Positions 24,435 to 35,114 of a DNA stretch of 64,000 bases are shown one piece after another. The number at the start of each line of letters is the position of its first letter. The stretch's first letter is position 1. The position numbers and the translations under genes were made by a program. This stretch comes from Heterocephalus glaber (Eukaryota; Chordata; Mammalia; Rodentia; Bathyergidae). Under the pieces are notes generated by a model, which was not told the origin of the DNA, ran no database searches, and worked only from the letters and a program-made list of their open reading frames with translations. The stretch spans positions 7,347,332-7,411,331 of the forward strand of contig NW_004624795.1 in NCBI RefSeq assembly GCF_000247695.1, written 5' to 3'.

Positions 24435-26520
24435 AAAATCACTTCTTTTTAGTTTTTTCTGTGTCTCATACTTCTGCAGTCTCCCCTGCCTCCTCTTACC
24501 CCACAGTATTGCAGATTGGAATGAGTTTGCACATTCAACAACGGTAACGCCTTTTCCTCTGAACACACTCTAGACCCTGTTCCCTTCTGAGCGCATAGCA
24601 CATCAGCATGTGCATACAATGACATCACAGAGAAGATAGCTTTGCTGAATCATAAAATCTAACACGGCCTGGGAAAACGTCCAGGAAAAATGGGCTTTGA
24701 ATAAAACAAATGCCATCCAAATCCTTACATAAATGATGCATGCCATCACTTGCAAATTGAGGCATGAAGGCATGAAATTTTAAACTCTCAGATGGCTTCC
24801 CCTCTGTTCTTTTCAACATGTCCTCACAAAACTTGTGCAACAGCTACATCTCTCACTAGTGATCCTAGGTGACACTTGAACTCAGCTTATGCTGAAAACC
24901 GAGTAGCAAGTCATGTCATTGAGAAATTGAAGACAAGGTCCATGTGGTATTTACTCTGTAGCTCCAGCACCCACTCTAGGCTTGGGTATGCTTGGTCTCA
25001 GGAAATGTTTCTTGCATGTTTCCAAATGTGGAAGAGAGCTCCTTCTAAGAAGGGTTAAGTCCCAGGAGGCATCTTTTATCCATGCTGTGCATACTATATT
25101 TAGATGATGCAAGGGGTTAACTGTGTGCAGATGGAAATGAATCTACATTTCCCTGCCTTTTAAAGAAAAAAAAAAATGAAGTAGCCTTTGAGATCAGATA
25201 GGCTGGAATTTTGTTCTCAGCTCTGGAATGTTCCAGTGATGTTTGTGCCTTGTTTTTTTTTCCACTGTAGAGATGATGTAACAATAATTGTGGCAAAATA
25301 GGAAATATGTTTGATCTCTGTCCCTGGATCCTGACACAGAGCTCCTAAAAATGTTGGATTTCTGTCTTTAAATATTTAGGCAAGGGGATTTGAACAGATC
25401 GGGTCATGGAGAAATGAATCGTCACATTACTCAAATAATTTATGCAGTGGATTGCTGCTGTCTTTTGAATCCTGTTAAAATGAGGAAACCTAGGGGACCA
25501 GGGATTTAGCTCAGTGGTTCCGTCACCTGCCTTGCAAGTGCAAGGTCCTGAGTTCGATCCCCGGTACCAAAAAAAAAAAAAAAAGAAAAAGAAAAAAATA
25601 AGGAAACCTGCCTTAAATCTTTTTACAGGTCAGTGTTGTAGACTGGAAGCAGTGGGCAGTCTTCAGTGACACAAGTGTCTTTTGTTATTCATATTGGGCT
25701 CCTTTTGATTATATCTGACCTTATGCCAACTGAGGTGCATTAGGTGGAACCTCTAGTGAGATAACTTCAGGATGTGACTGATACCAGAACGACCAGTTGA
25801 TCAGGGGGCTGGAGGTTGCAGTCTTACTCAGGGACCTGAGAGATGAAGGCAGGAGCTTTACAAAAAGTCTTAAACAATGAGCTTGAGAATTCCTGGGCTG
25901 GTGAACTCCTCAAGGTTCCTAGAGGTGGCTGGTCAGAAGTGAGCACAGAAGCCTCCCTTCACCCCTGCCCCTGTAACCTTGCCCTATGTGTTGGTTCCAT
26001 GTGATTGTTTCTGGTTTGTGTCCTTGACTGCCAACTGGTAAATGTAAGCAAAGTGTTCTCCTGAGGTCTGTGAGGCATTTTAGCAAATGACTGCATGTCG
26101 AGGAGGGCGTGTAGGAATCCAGTCAGAAATACCTTGACTAGTGAGTGGCAGCCGTGAGACTGAATGCTTACTTGGAGAATCTGATGCTAACTCTAGGTAA
26201 ATAATGTTAGCATTGAATCACACTGTAAGAATCTTGCCTGGTGTCTGGAGAACTGGAGAATTTGTTCATGTCATGTTAGAAACTAACAGTAATAACAACA
26301 ATAATAATATTAATCATAATAAATTACCATTTTATAGCATTAAGCTGAGATAAATAGTATAAAGTACCCAGAGTGACTATAAAGCAATGTACATTATATG
26401 AATGCTCGTTCTCTTTCATGCCCTCCCTACCCACCTCCTTTAATAACCTGTTCAGATACCACTGGTGAAAACTTTCTACCATCAAGTTCCCTTCCAGTGT
26501 TGTGGGTGTGTGACATTTTA
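24435..26520. other. Unassigned intronic sequence around an ID SINE
   Basis: Only the ID SINE at 25492-25600 and an AAT-rich run near 26290-26320 were recognised. Confidence 0.45.
25492..25600 (+). mobile_element. ID SINE (tRNA-Ala-derived), full length
   Basis: It has an A-box-like tagctcagtgg and an intact B box gagttcgatcc, followed by ccggtacc and an A-rich tail of about 35 bases with G interruptions. It is flanked by aggaaacct at 25483-25491 and 25601-25609, a perfect 9-bp target-site duplication. This is a SINE insertion, not a tRNA gene. Confidence 0.92.
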
Positions 26521-26525
26521 TCCCT

Positions 26526-26836
26526 TGTTGTGATTTAGTTCTGGGGTATCCCCCAACAGCCTCCTGTGCTGGTAATGTGGTTAGATCATAGGTGCCCTGG
26601 GACTGTGACCTGCAAGGATGCATTTCCCTCCCTAGCTCTTTCCCTCGCTCTCTGTTTCCTGTTTGCCATGACTTTAGCAGCTTTCCTCCACCCAGACCCT
26701 TCCACCGTGCCGTTTCTGCCTTGAAGCCAATGACTACGGACTGAAACCTCTAAAGACCATGAACCCCAATAAACCTCTTCCTTTAAGTTGTGGGTGTCAG
26801 GTATTCGGTCCCAGTGATGAGAAAGTGACTAAGACA
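26526..26836 (+). mobile_element. LTR-like element, copy 4
   Basis: It starts tgttgtgatttag, ends gactaagaca, and contains tatcccccaacag, tacggactgaaacctctaaa, ccccaataaacctcttcctt and taagttgtgggtgtcaggta. Clearly the same family as 4681-5092, with TG...CA ends. Confidence 0.77.
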
Positions 26837-27019
26837 CCTTTAATAAACATTTTTCAACAAATGTGGGGATTTTACTCTGCATGCTTTGAAAATGTTCTTT
26901 AATTGAAAAAATGAGGAAGAGGAATACCATTTCACAGTCACAGTTCATTAGGAGCTCTACAAAGCAGTAGGTTGTGTGATGGCTTCAGGGTCTATGGACT
27001 TCCTGCCCCCTCACCAAAA

Positions 27020-27155
27020 TTAGCAGTGTGCTATGGACTTTCATACATTTTCTTATTTGACACTTAGTAGCCTTGGGAGGAAGTTTGGAGCAGACATGTT
27101 ATCACTATTTTCCAAATGAGAAAATGGAATCTCAGAAAGTCAGACTAATAATACC
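27020..27155 (-). mobile_element. MIR fragment, reverse
   Basis: cattttcttatttgacactt, atcactattttccaaatgag and aaaatggaatctcagaaagt match reversed MIR. A 15-base A run follows it. Confidence 0.6.
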
Positions 27156-27194
27156 AAAAAAAAAAAAAAATGAAAGCACATTAAACCTGGGGAG

Positions 27195-27345
27195 CATTTT
27201 GGAGGTCATGTGGGATAATTCCTTCATTTTATGAATGGGAAATGAAGCCTAGATCAGAAAGTGATTTGCTCAAGGCCACATGGTCATTGGTAGAACTGGA
27301 ATTGAAACCCATTTGTCTTGATTTTTGGTTTGGCACTTTCTCCTT
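27195..27345 (-). mobile_element. MIR fragment, reverse
   Basis: atgaatgggaaatgaagcct, gatttgctcaaggccacatg and ggaattgaaacccatttgtc match reversed MIR. Confidence 0.62.
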
Positions 27346-27349
27346 TGGT

Positions 27350-29380
27350 TACATCATTTAGATCTTGAATGCGGATTTTCCTCATAAGAGATCTAGGGCT
27401 TCCTTCTTCCTTTCCCTCTCAATACCATTATCTCTGAAATATAGGTATCTCATGAAGTTAGCTTCCTTCTGTTGGGGCCAAAGGTGGCTAACTGGAAAAA
27501 TATAATTAGATGACCAATACAGACTCAGATTTATTGGTGAGTCTTTTAAGATGTCACCTGGTTTCCAGTCACAGGATTGGGTCAAGAGAGAGCTGTTCCA
27601 CAGATAGCTGAGGGATGGAGACTGTCAAGGATGAACTAAATCCGGGCGAGTATGATTCAAGGTAGCACATATGGGTGGTGGGAAGACCTGAACTGTGAAA
27701 GGGAATAGCTAAAAATGTAGTGGTGAATGTCAAGTTCAAAGGGCGAGGCTAGGGATGATATTGGAGGTCGAGTCATGACCTTGAAGCCAAGAGGTGCTTT
27801 CAGTCTGAGAAATGGCATTCAGAACCAAGGACGTGAACAGTCAACAAATGCTCTTGAGATGGCCTGAGATGTGGTGTGGAGACAGGCAGTGTTGCTTAGA
27901 GGCACTACGCAGGACTGGACATATTTACTGGCTGATCTGTCGGTATCATCTATGGAAGAGACCTACTTTTTAGGGAAGTCACTTCTTATCATTTCAAAGA
28001 ATTACACATATATTACCCTTCTTTTAGGTCACTGGGGAAGTGTTTTGAAACTCAGTTCATCTTTGCTTTGATATGAGAAGAGCTGAATCAGGCCGCAGTC
28101 TTTTTTACCTACTTGCCAGTCACACAGCGTGCTCACTGGCCCTTTCATCTTGCCGAAATCAGAATCCTTTATGTGTGATGAGTGCGTGGGTGAGACCCTG
28201 GCTGGGCTTCGGTGTGAGGCTGTCTCTCCCTCGGCCCTCTTCCGCATCTGTCCTCATATTTCTCTCTGAGCATAGGTAAAAATACTGACACTCATTAGCT
28301 GAGTACCACTGCAGCCAGCCGGCCTGTGTTTACTGGGTGTCCACGGGGTGCATGGCATTGCCCAGGGCACCTGCAAGAGAAGCCAATGGCTCTGACATCC
28401 TCTGCCCCGAGTCCTGGCTGTCACCAGGAGGGCAGGGCTGTGTGGCCTGGGGCACAGCTCCAGCAACAGGCAGGCCTGGCACATAGCCGTGAGAGGATGA
28501 GGCAGCTTGGGAGTTTGGAATTTTGAAAAGGCCGGAGAGGAATGAGGTTTTGCATAGAATTAAAAAGTGTGAAAGATTTTGTAAGAAGCCACTCCCAGTA
28601 AATAAGTAAGAAGTAAGAAGAGCTCCCAGTAAAGGCACTTATATTGTTATCCTTACAGAGTGGCAATTCATTTTCATGAGTTGATACCACATAAAAATGT
28701 TATAATAAATGACATTGCTTGGCTGGGATATGTGTTAAGATTATTTGGTCCTTCTCACTTATTTCCTATGTAAGGGAATATGAAAACAGCCACTGACAAA
28801 TGTATGGTGTGGTCTAGCATTCTCGGTTTTTGAACGGCATAAAAGAGACCTAAATGCCTCTGAATGAAATACCATTCTTCACTTCTGTCTTTGCCTAATG
28901 AACCCTTTACTCAAACTTGGGAAATCAAAAACAGCTGGATTTATTGGGGTGGAGGATTGTGGATAGATTTTTCCTTTCTTTTATTTCATTTCTTGGAATG
29001 TGATTACAAAGTCTGTGTGATGCAGAAAAACAATTACTTGCTCTCTAGAGGAACGAAGGTTTGCAACTGCAAATATAATTTGAGAGACTGACTTGAGAGC
29101 AAAGGTAAACCATGCCTATTCCTGAAGACTCATGGAATATTCCATCTCCTGCTTGAGATTCCTGCCTTAGACATCCTGTGCCAGCCCAGAGCCCTGCACA
29201 TTGGTGTGAGTCTGCTGGTCCCTTGAGGACTTGTTGGAGGTAAGGGACACAGTAACAGCTAATAATAATGATGACCATTTCACTGGTGAATGTCTACCAG
29301 GAGCCAGCTGTGGTGGGAGCAACTTCACAGTCATCAGTGGGTTCCCTGTCTATTCCTCATGATGAACAAACAACAAAGGA
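27350..29380. other. Unassigned intronic sequence
   Basis: A short direct repeat ctcccagtaaa occurs at 28593 and 28623. GC-richer 28310-28500. No gene family recognised in the many short ORFs. Confidence 0.45.
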
Positions 29381-29383
29381 ATT

Positions 29384-29746
29384 TGCTGTAATTGCCCCTG
29401 GAATGTCCCCAAAAGGCTCATGTATTAAAGACTTGGGCTCTAGCTTGGTGCTGCTGGGAGATGGTGGAAACTTCAGAGCCTGAGCACAGTGGGAGGTCTT
29501 CAGGGAGCTGGGGGATGGCTCTCAAGGGGACTATGGGAGCCCAGGCCCCATTTTCCTGGCCATGGTTTGTGGTGTTCTGTTTCACCACCACCTCCCACTG
29601 CAATGGGCTGCTTTGACATAGGGCCAAAAACAATGGAGCCAACCAATGTTGGGTTGAAACCTCTAAAACTGTGAGCCCAAATGAGTCTTTTCTCTTTATA
29701 AGTTATCTTACATATTTGTTATAATGACAGAAAGCCAGCTCTAGCA
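29384..29746 (+). mobile_element. LTR-like element, copy 5
   Basis: tgtccccaaaaggctcatgt near the 5' end and gggttgaaacctctaaaact, tgtgagcccaaatgagtctt and tctctttataagttatctta near the 3' end match the family. The polyadenylation-type AATAAA is mutated to AATGAG. Confidence 0.7.
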
Positions 29747-29749
29747 GAG

Positions 29750-31010
29750 CTATGTAGCACTGTGTTGATGGCTCAGGCCAAGACTCAAAGAGATGAATTC
29801 TAAAGCCATGAAGTTAGTAAGTGACAGGATTGAAACTTGACTATGGGTTTCTTAGATGCTAGTCTCCCCATGCTATCGGAGATGTTAGGGTCTCAGTGGC
29901 TTTTGAGGGGGACTGGACATATGTTGTTGTGTGACCAGCCCTCCCATTTTGCTGGAGAGACTAGAGTCTCAAGTATGGAGCACCTTCGAAAAGCAGCTTT
30001 TGGATAAATCACATGAGAAAGGACCTGTAAGTCAGTCTGGTTTCTTGGTTTTCCCATTGCTGTAGCTTGGACATTAATGAAATGTGTGATTTTCTCTTTT
30101 CTAGTTCCACTAAATGTCAAGGTTTCATCAGTGTGAGCCCTGCTCTTCTGGGAGCGCAGGCTGCATTGCTGCTGAGCACATGACCCAGGCAGGGGTGGGC
30201 CTTCCCAGTAACCTTCTGCATGGCAAGGCCAGGAGTGCAGTGCTCTTGGGTGTCTCCACACATCCCTCAGATGTGGGAATGGATAGAGGGGAGGAGCTCA
30301 GCAGTCTCTTGATGCCTGATAGGGGAAGGATGATTTTTACTCTTACTTTCCTCTCAGCATCAAGGAGGGTGCTTTTGCTCATTGAGAGAAACTCTTTCTC
30401 TTGCAGCTTCTGTCTTTATCTCTCCGTTCACCTTCTGTGCCTGTCCCTAACGCTTGAATAGAAGGCAGATGCTGATGTCTATCTCTGGTTCAGAGCTTAT
30501 TCCCACAATCTTCATTCAGGTATTCATTCATGAGTTTATTCATGTATTCATTCATGTATTCATTCATTCACCACTATTACAGCTCTCACTCTCTGCTGGG
30601 CACTGTGTTCTTTGCTAGAGATATAAGAAAGATAGAAACCTGAACAACCTTGAGGATGAGAGGACCCTCTAGCTGTGAAAAAAAATGTATTGTGTGTTCT
30701 GTGGGAGCCCCAAGGATTCACTGACTCTGCCTAGGGAAAAATATGGTGATATTGGAAGGGTAGGGGCTGTGTGAGAGTGTAGGATGCATCCCTCGCCAGT
30801 TACTTGCAAAACCCCCTTGCACTTCTCCCTGGTGCTTCTATGCCCTCTTAGGGAATGAGAGCTTTCATTCTCAGAAACAGACTCCTCAGCAATGGACTTA
30901 CTGTCTTCTGCCAGAGCCGGCTAAGAGCACCTGTTCATAGAGCAGCTGGTGTTTAGGGAGAGGGAGAAAGAGAGAAGAGGATGTAATTTCATGCTTTCAC
31001 TTCCAATTTT
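29750..31010. other. Unassigned intronic sequence
   Basis: Apart from the reversed L2 tail at 30505-30640 nothing was recognised. Confidence 0.45.
30505..30640 (-). mobile_element. L2 3' end, reverse, with expanded ATTC repeat
   Basis: A run of attcattcatgt-type units (about 30518-30571) precedes ctgctgggcactgtgttctt. This is the reversed L2 tail with its characteristic TGAATGA satellite. Confidence 0.55.
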
Positions 31011-31014
31011 TCAG

Positions 31015-31290
31015 GAAGAAATGTCTCCCCCTTGTCTTTGCAAAGTGTGTTCAGAATAATAATCGGCTGAGGAGTAGGAGGGGTGTGCCACACATTTTTA
31101 ATGAACCTAGATTAATGAGATGTCACCAAGATGATGAGGAGGATTTTTCTAAACATTTAAATGAAGCTCCTTTTATCTCAGAGCCTTTGATTCAGGAGAT
31201 TTTTGTGGACACAGATGGCTGCAGGTCAGCGATGCCCAGGTGTGGCTTCATCACATACAGTACCTTGTTCTGCTCCTGAGCTAATCTATT
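31015..31290. other. Possible conserved noncoding element
   Basis: Non-repetitive; includes aacctagattaatgagatgt, ctaaacatttaaatgaagct and atggctgcaggtcagcg. An open frame of 64 codons crosses it but has no recognised family. Confidence 0.25.
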
Positions 31291-31439
31291 ATTTTTTGCA
31301 TTTTGCCTCAGGAAGTGGGCAGTCCTTCCTCTATTTCAAAAATTAAGATGGGATAATAATGATATTCTCTGCTATTTGTAAATAGTTACTTGCAAAGTAC
31401 TTTGCACTTGGCAAAGTGCTTTAATTGCTTCATTTATTT

Positions 31440-31585
31440 TTTGAAGATGCTATTATTGAGTTTACTGAGTATCTGTCCCATTTGTTTATTGAATATTTAC
31501 TAAGGAACTATTACCATTCTAAGCATTAGGGACACAGTAGATAAAAAGGAGACAAGACAACATCCCTGATATTGCAGAGCTTGCT
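31440..31585 (-). mobile_element. L2 3' end, reverse
   Basis: tttattgaatatttactaag, taagcattagggacacagta and acatccctgatattgcagag match reversed L2. Confidence 0.58.
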
Positions 31586-32340
31586 TCTTTTTTTAAAGAA
31601 AACTTTTTATTTGGAAATAGTTTTAGATTTATAGCTAAGATATTATAGGGAGTTGCCTATACCTTTCCTCCATCTTCCCTTAATATTAATATCTAATGTA
31701 ACCCAGAGATACTTCTGTGGAAGCTAAGAAATTAACATCAGCACAACACTATTAAGTAGACACCATGTCTAGATCCTACCAGTGTTTTCCCTACTGTCCT
31801 TTTTCTGTTTCACGATCCAATCCAGGTTCTCATATTCATTTAGTTATCATCTCTCCTCAGTCTCTTATAGTCTGTGGTAGTTTTTCATCGTTGTTGTTTT
31901 TGAGACAGGATCTCACTTTGTAGCCCAGGCTGTTCTTGAACTCACAGGGATCCTCCTGCCTCAGCCTCCTGAGTGCTGGGATTGTAGGCATGCACCACCA
32001 TGCCTGAAAGTCTGTGATAGTTTGTCTTCCCTTATTTTTATTATCATAATATTTTTAAAGGACATTTATCAGATAATTGTAGAATGTTCCTTAGTGTGTG
32101 GTTCTCTGATTACACAGGGCCCTTGGACTTTTGATGTGCATCACAAAGGTGAAGTGCCTGTCTCATTGCATCACATCAGGTGGCCCTGACACTCACATGA
32201 CAACTCTGGTGATGTTCTCCCGGGTGGCCTAGCCCAGGTAGCACCTGCCAGATATCTCCTCTGTGAATTCACTATTTTCCTTTTGCACCCTCTTTCTTTG
32301 GGATCGAGTTGCTAACTACTGCCCACACTCAAAGGAAGGG
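31575..32340 (-). mobile_element. Old L1 (L1M-type) fragment, interrupted by B1
   Basis: The plus strand is antisense L1: aactttttatttggaaatag, tgtcctttttctgtttcacg, tttagttatcatctctcctc, then after the B1 gtagaatgttccttagtgtg and gcatcacatcaggtggccct. Order and spacing match an L1M 3' region. Heavily mutated. Confidence 0.72.
31884..32008 (-). mobile_element. B1 SINE monomer inside L1
   Basis: The plus strand reads tgagacaggatctcactttg, tagcccaggctgttcttgaa, ctgcctcagcctcctgagtg and tgcaccaccatgcctg, the complement of a B1 monomer. It is flanked by agtctgtggtagttt (31869-31883) and agtctgtgatagttt (32009-32023), a 15-bp duplication with one mismatch. Confidence 0.92.
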
Positions 32341-32955
32341 AATTAACAAAGCTTGCTTTTTGGTGAAACACTTTAGAAAAAAAATTAATAGTAGAGAGAA
32401 AACCAAGAACAATGGTTAGTGAGAGATCAGTGCTGAGCAGATAATTAAAACAGGTGCTGTGATTGTGAGTGATGAGGGGTGAGGGACAATTTCAGCTGAG
32501 ATTCAAATAAAAAGAAGTCAGCCATGAAGAAGCTGGGAAGGAGAACACCCCAGGGAGAGGGAAGAGCTCCCTGTGCAGGAATGAGCTTGGCCTATCAGAG
32601 GGAAATCCAGACTTCAACACTGGCCCACAAAACTCGCACAGTCTACCCCTCCCCATCCTGCCACTCCCGCCTCTCTGATCTCTTGCCAGCCCTGCAGACC
32701 CCCTTGCAGTTGCCCGACCTCCCCAGGCACATTCCATACCAGGCACACTCAGCACTGGCTGCTCCCCATGGGGGAAACTCTCTTCTCCAACCAACACTCG
32801 CAGTCAGCTCCTTCACTTCCTGTAAGGTTTTGATCACATTACCTTTTCAGTGACATCTACATTGAGCTTCTTATTAAAGGCAGTAACATGTCTCCATTTC
32901 TTATATCCCCAATCTGCTTAACCTGCTCCCTTTTTCTGTATCACCTTTAACCTGT

Positions 32956-32956
<1 letters not shown>

Positions 32957-32986
<30 letters not shown>
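32957..32986. repeat. (AC)15 microsatellite
   Basis: Fifteen uninterrupted AC units; likely polymorphic. Confidence 0.98.
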
Positions 32987-32988
<2 letters not shown>

Positions 32989-33469
32989 CTGAGACCCAGC
33001 GAATAGGTGCTCCTCTCTCTGGAAACATCAGCTCCTGGGTTAGAGGAAAGTCCACTGTGTATAATCATTTCTTAGCCACTTTCTTGAGCTAACTGGGCTA
33101 CTCAACAAGTCATAGGAAACTGTGATGTGCTAGCGTCCATGTCCTTAATGCTTGTGTCTTTTTTTTCTGGCAGTTACCACTGCTTTAGACAGTTCACGCA
33201 ATAGTGAATTCTGTTGCTCTCTCTTCATTTGCTGGTGACTAAAAAGGTATCTGCATTATGCCTCCCACCAGCTGGGATATTTTGCATCATATAATTTCTA
33301 CTAACTCTCACAAATCTGTTTCCTCCAGTGCTGTGAGTATTGAAGTTACACTTCTTTTCAGAAAACACCAAAGGCAAGTCAAACCACATGGCCAGACAAA
33401 GGGAAACAAGTTGTGAACAGAAATCTCTCTGAAATGACCAAAGAATCAGGACAGAAGATGAATCACTGT

Positions 33470-33605
33470 GGCAAAGTTGGCATCAATATCATTCCCATTT
33501 TACAATGGAGAAACTGAGGCAGGCAGTAAGTAACTTGGTCGAGGCTAGAGATAGCAGCAGAGTCAAGAGTCAAATCCAAGCAATCTGGACATGCTCACAA
33601 TCCCT
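33470..33605 (-). mobile_element. MIR SINE, reverse
   Basis: cccattttacaatggagaaa, ctgaggcaggcagtaagtaa and agagtcaaatccaagcaatc match reversed MIR. Confidence 0.72.
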
Positions 33606-34899
33606 TACCAGCAGCTCTCCTGACCATTTCCTGACCACTCTCATGATAGACAGTGCAAGAAAGACTGCAAATACCTCCTAATTGGAGTGGAAAGTGCGGA
33701 AGACCTGGCCTGTACTTTATTCACACTCAAACTTAGAGGTGAGCAAAGCAATTCACATAGTAGGAGCTCAAGTATGTGTCTATAAAGAGTAAGTATAATT
33801 TATTATACAGAACTGGGCACTTATTCATTATTTGGACTAGCTATTCTGATTCTTTGATGAGGAAAGTATATTTAATACAATGCTCAGACTTTGGTAAATC
33901 CTGTGAGGCAGGAATATTTTTCTGAGGTGGATTCTTTGTCTGAATGTTTTGGTCATTATATTCGGGTAGACATGTTTTATAAATCTAGCTAGAAAATCAA
34001 CAGACACTTTAGCAGGGTTAGAGGGATTAACATGTATGTGCAATAAAGCAAGTCATTCTACATATAAGGAAAGAGTGGTTTTACAAATTTAACCCTCATC
34101 CCAAGCTTGTCGCTCAAGCAAATATTCTTTTTCCCTTCTTTCTTTAAGTCAAATACATGCTGGTATGAAAAAATGCATTTTTAATATTACAGGTCCATTG
34201 TCACTGAACTTTCCTTTTAATTAAAATGAGCATGAAAGTTAAATAATATAACCTCTAACGTTGATTAAAATCAGCCTCTGCCAAAGAAAGCAGTGTATTT
34301 CTAACCTGTTGGCATTTAAAAAACATTAATAATGGGAAAACTATCCCAGTGAGGATATCTTGGGCTTAAATATTCAAAAGGCTTTTGGAAAATATGCTAC
34401 CTTTGGGACTCTTGAAAGATAAGTCAACACAAGGGACAAAATAACTCCTTGGGCTGCTTCAATGCATTGGATACTAGATACAGTTGTCACAGATGCATCA
34501 CCTGTGGCTCATGACTGAAGTGGGCAACAGGGAGGTAGGAAAATTTGCTGTACAGAGACCTAATGGGCTCAATTCCAAGACAGAGAAATCGGAGCCCAGT
34601 TCATGAATAACTGGGAGTAACAAACAATTCATTCTTTTTTTGCTCTCAGTTCAGAAAACTGACAATGAGTCAAGAGATGAGGACATGCCTGTAGGGCCAC
34701 TGATTATGTGAGGAAGAAATGCATCTTTTTTTGGTAGGAAGAAGGGTGGTCCTCAAGTAATTTGCCCCTTTATTAGACCAAAACCACTCTCCTTAAATCT
34801 ATAGTTTTTTTTTTACCCAAGACATCTCATCAACCAACTACTGGAGAAGAAAATAGGTGGGGGAAGGTGCTAGGCAGCAAAACAAAACAAAACACATGC

Positions 34900-35110
34900 T
34901 GGATGCCTACTCTTACCAGACACACTGCTAAGGTTCTTTGTCTAATACTATCTCTTTTATCTAATCAAGAACCCTTAGAGATTGCTGCTGCTACTAGTAC
35001 TACTACTACTACTACTACTATTTTTCTCATTTGGGAAGAACCTAAATAAAAGGGCACACAGTAAGGGCAGAGTTGGCATTGAAATATGTATCTGTTCAGC
35101 ATTAACCCCT
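34900..35110 (-). mobile_element. MIR SINE, reverse, containing an ACT microsatellite
   Basis: gatgcctactcttaccagac, ctaatactatctcttttatc, ctcatttgggaagaacctaa and acacagtaagggcagagttg match reversed MIR. The variable centre has become a TAC/ACT repeat. Confidence 0.6.
34983..35021. repeat. TGC then ACT triplet repeat
   Basis: Three GCT units and then an imperfect start followed by seven ACT units, inside a reversed MIR. Confidence 0.94.
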
Positions 35111-35114
35111 AAGC

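Larger units (their letters stand above)
32345..34895. other. Unassigned intronic sequence with (AC)15 and a MIR
   Basis: AT-rich 33830-34400 has homeodomain-like cores but no recognised repeat. A candidate for conservation testing. Confidence 0.45.

Noticed and set aside
24625..24840. 71-codon minus-strand ORF resembling a small protein gene
   Set aside because: No known family and no retrocopy signs such as an A tail or flanking duplication.
25492..25600. tRNA-like sequence
   Set aside because: The A-tail and flanking duplication show an ID SINE; the same applies to 45876, 51525, 54429 and 56298.
28029..28290. Possible exon with several overlapping ORFs
   Set aside because: No recognised protein and no convincing paired splice sites with a preserved frame.
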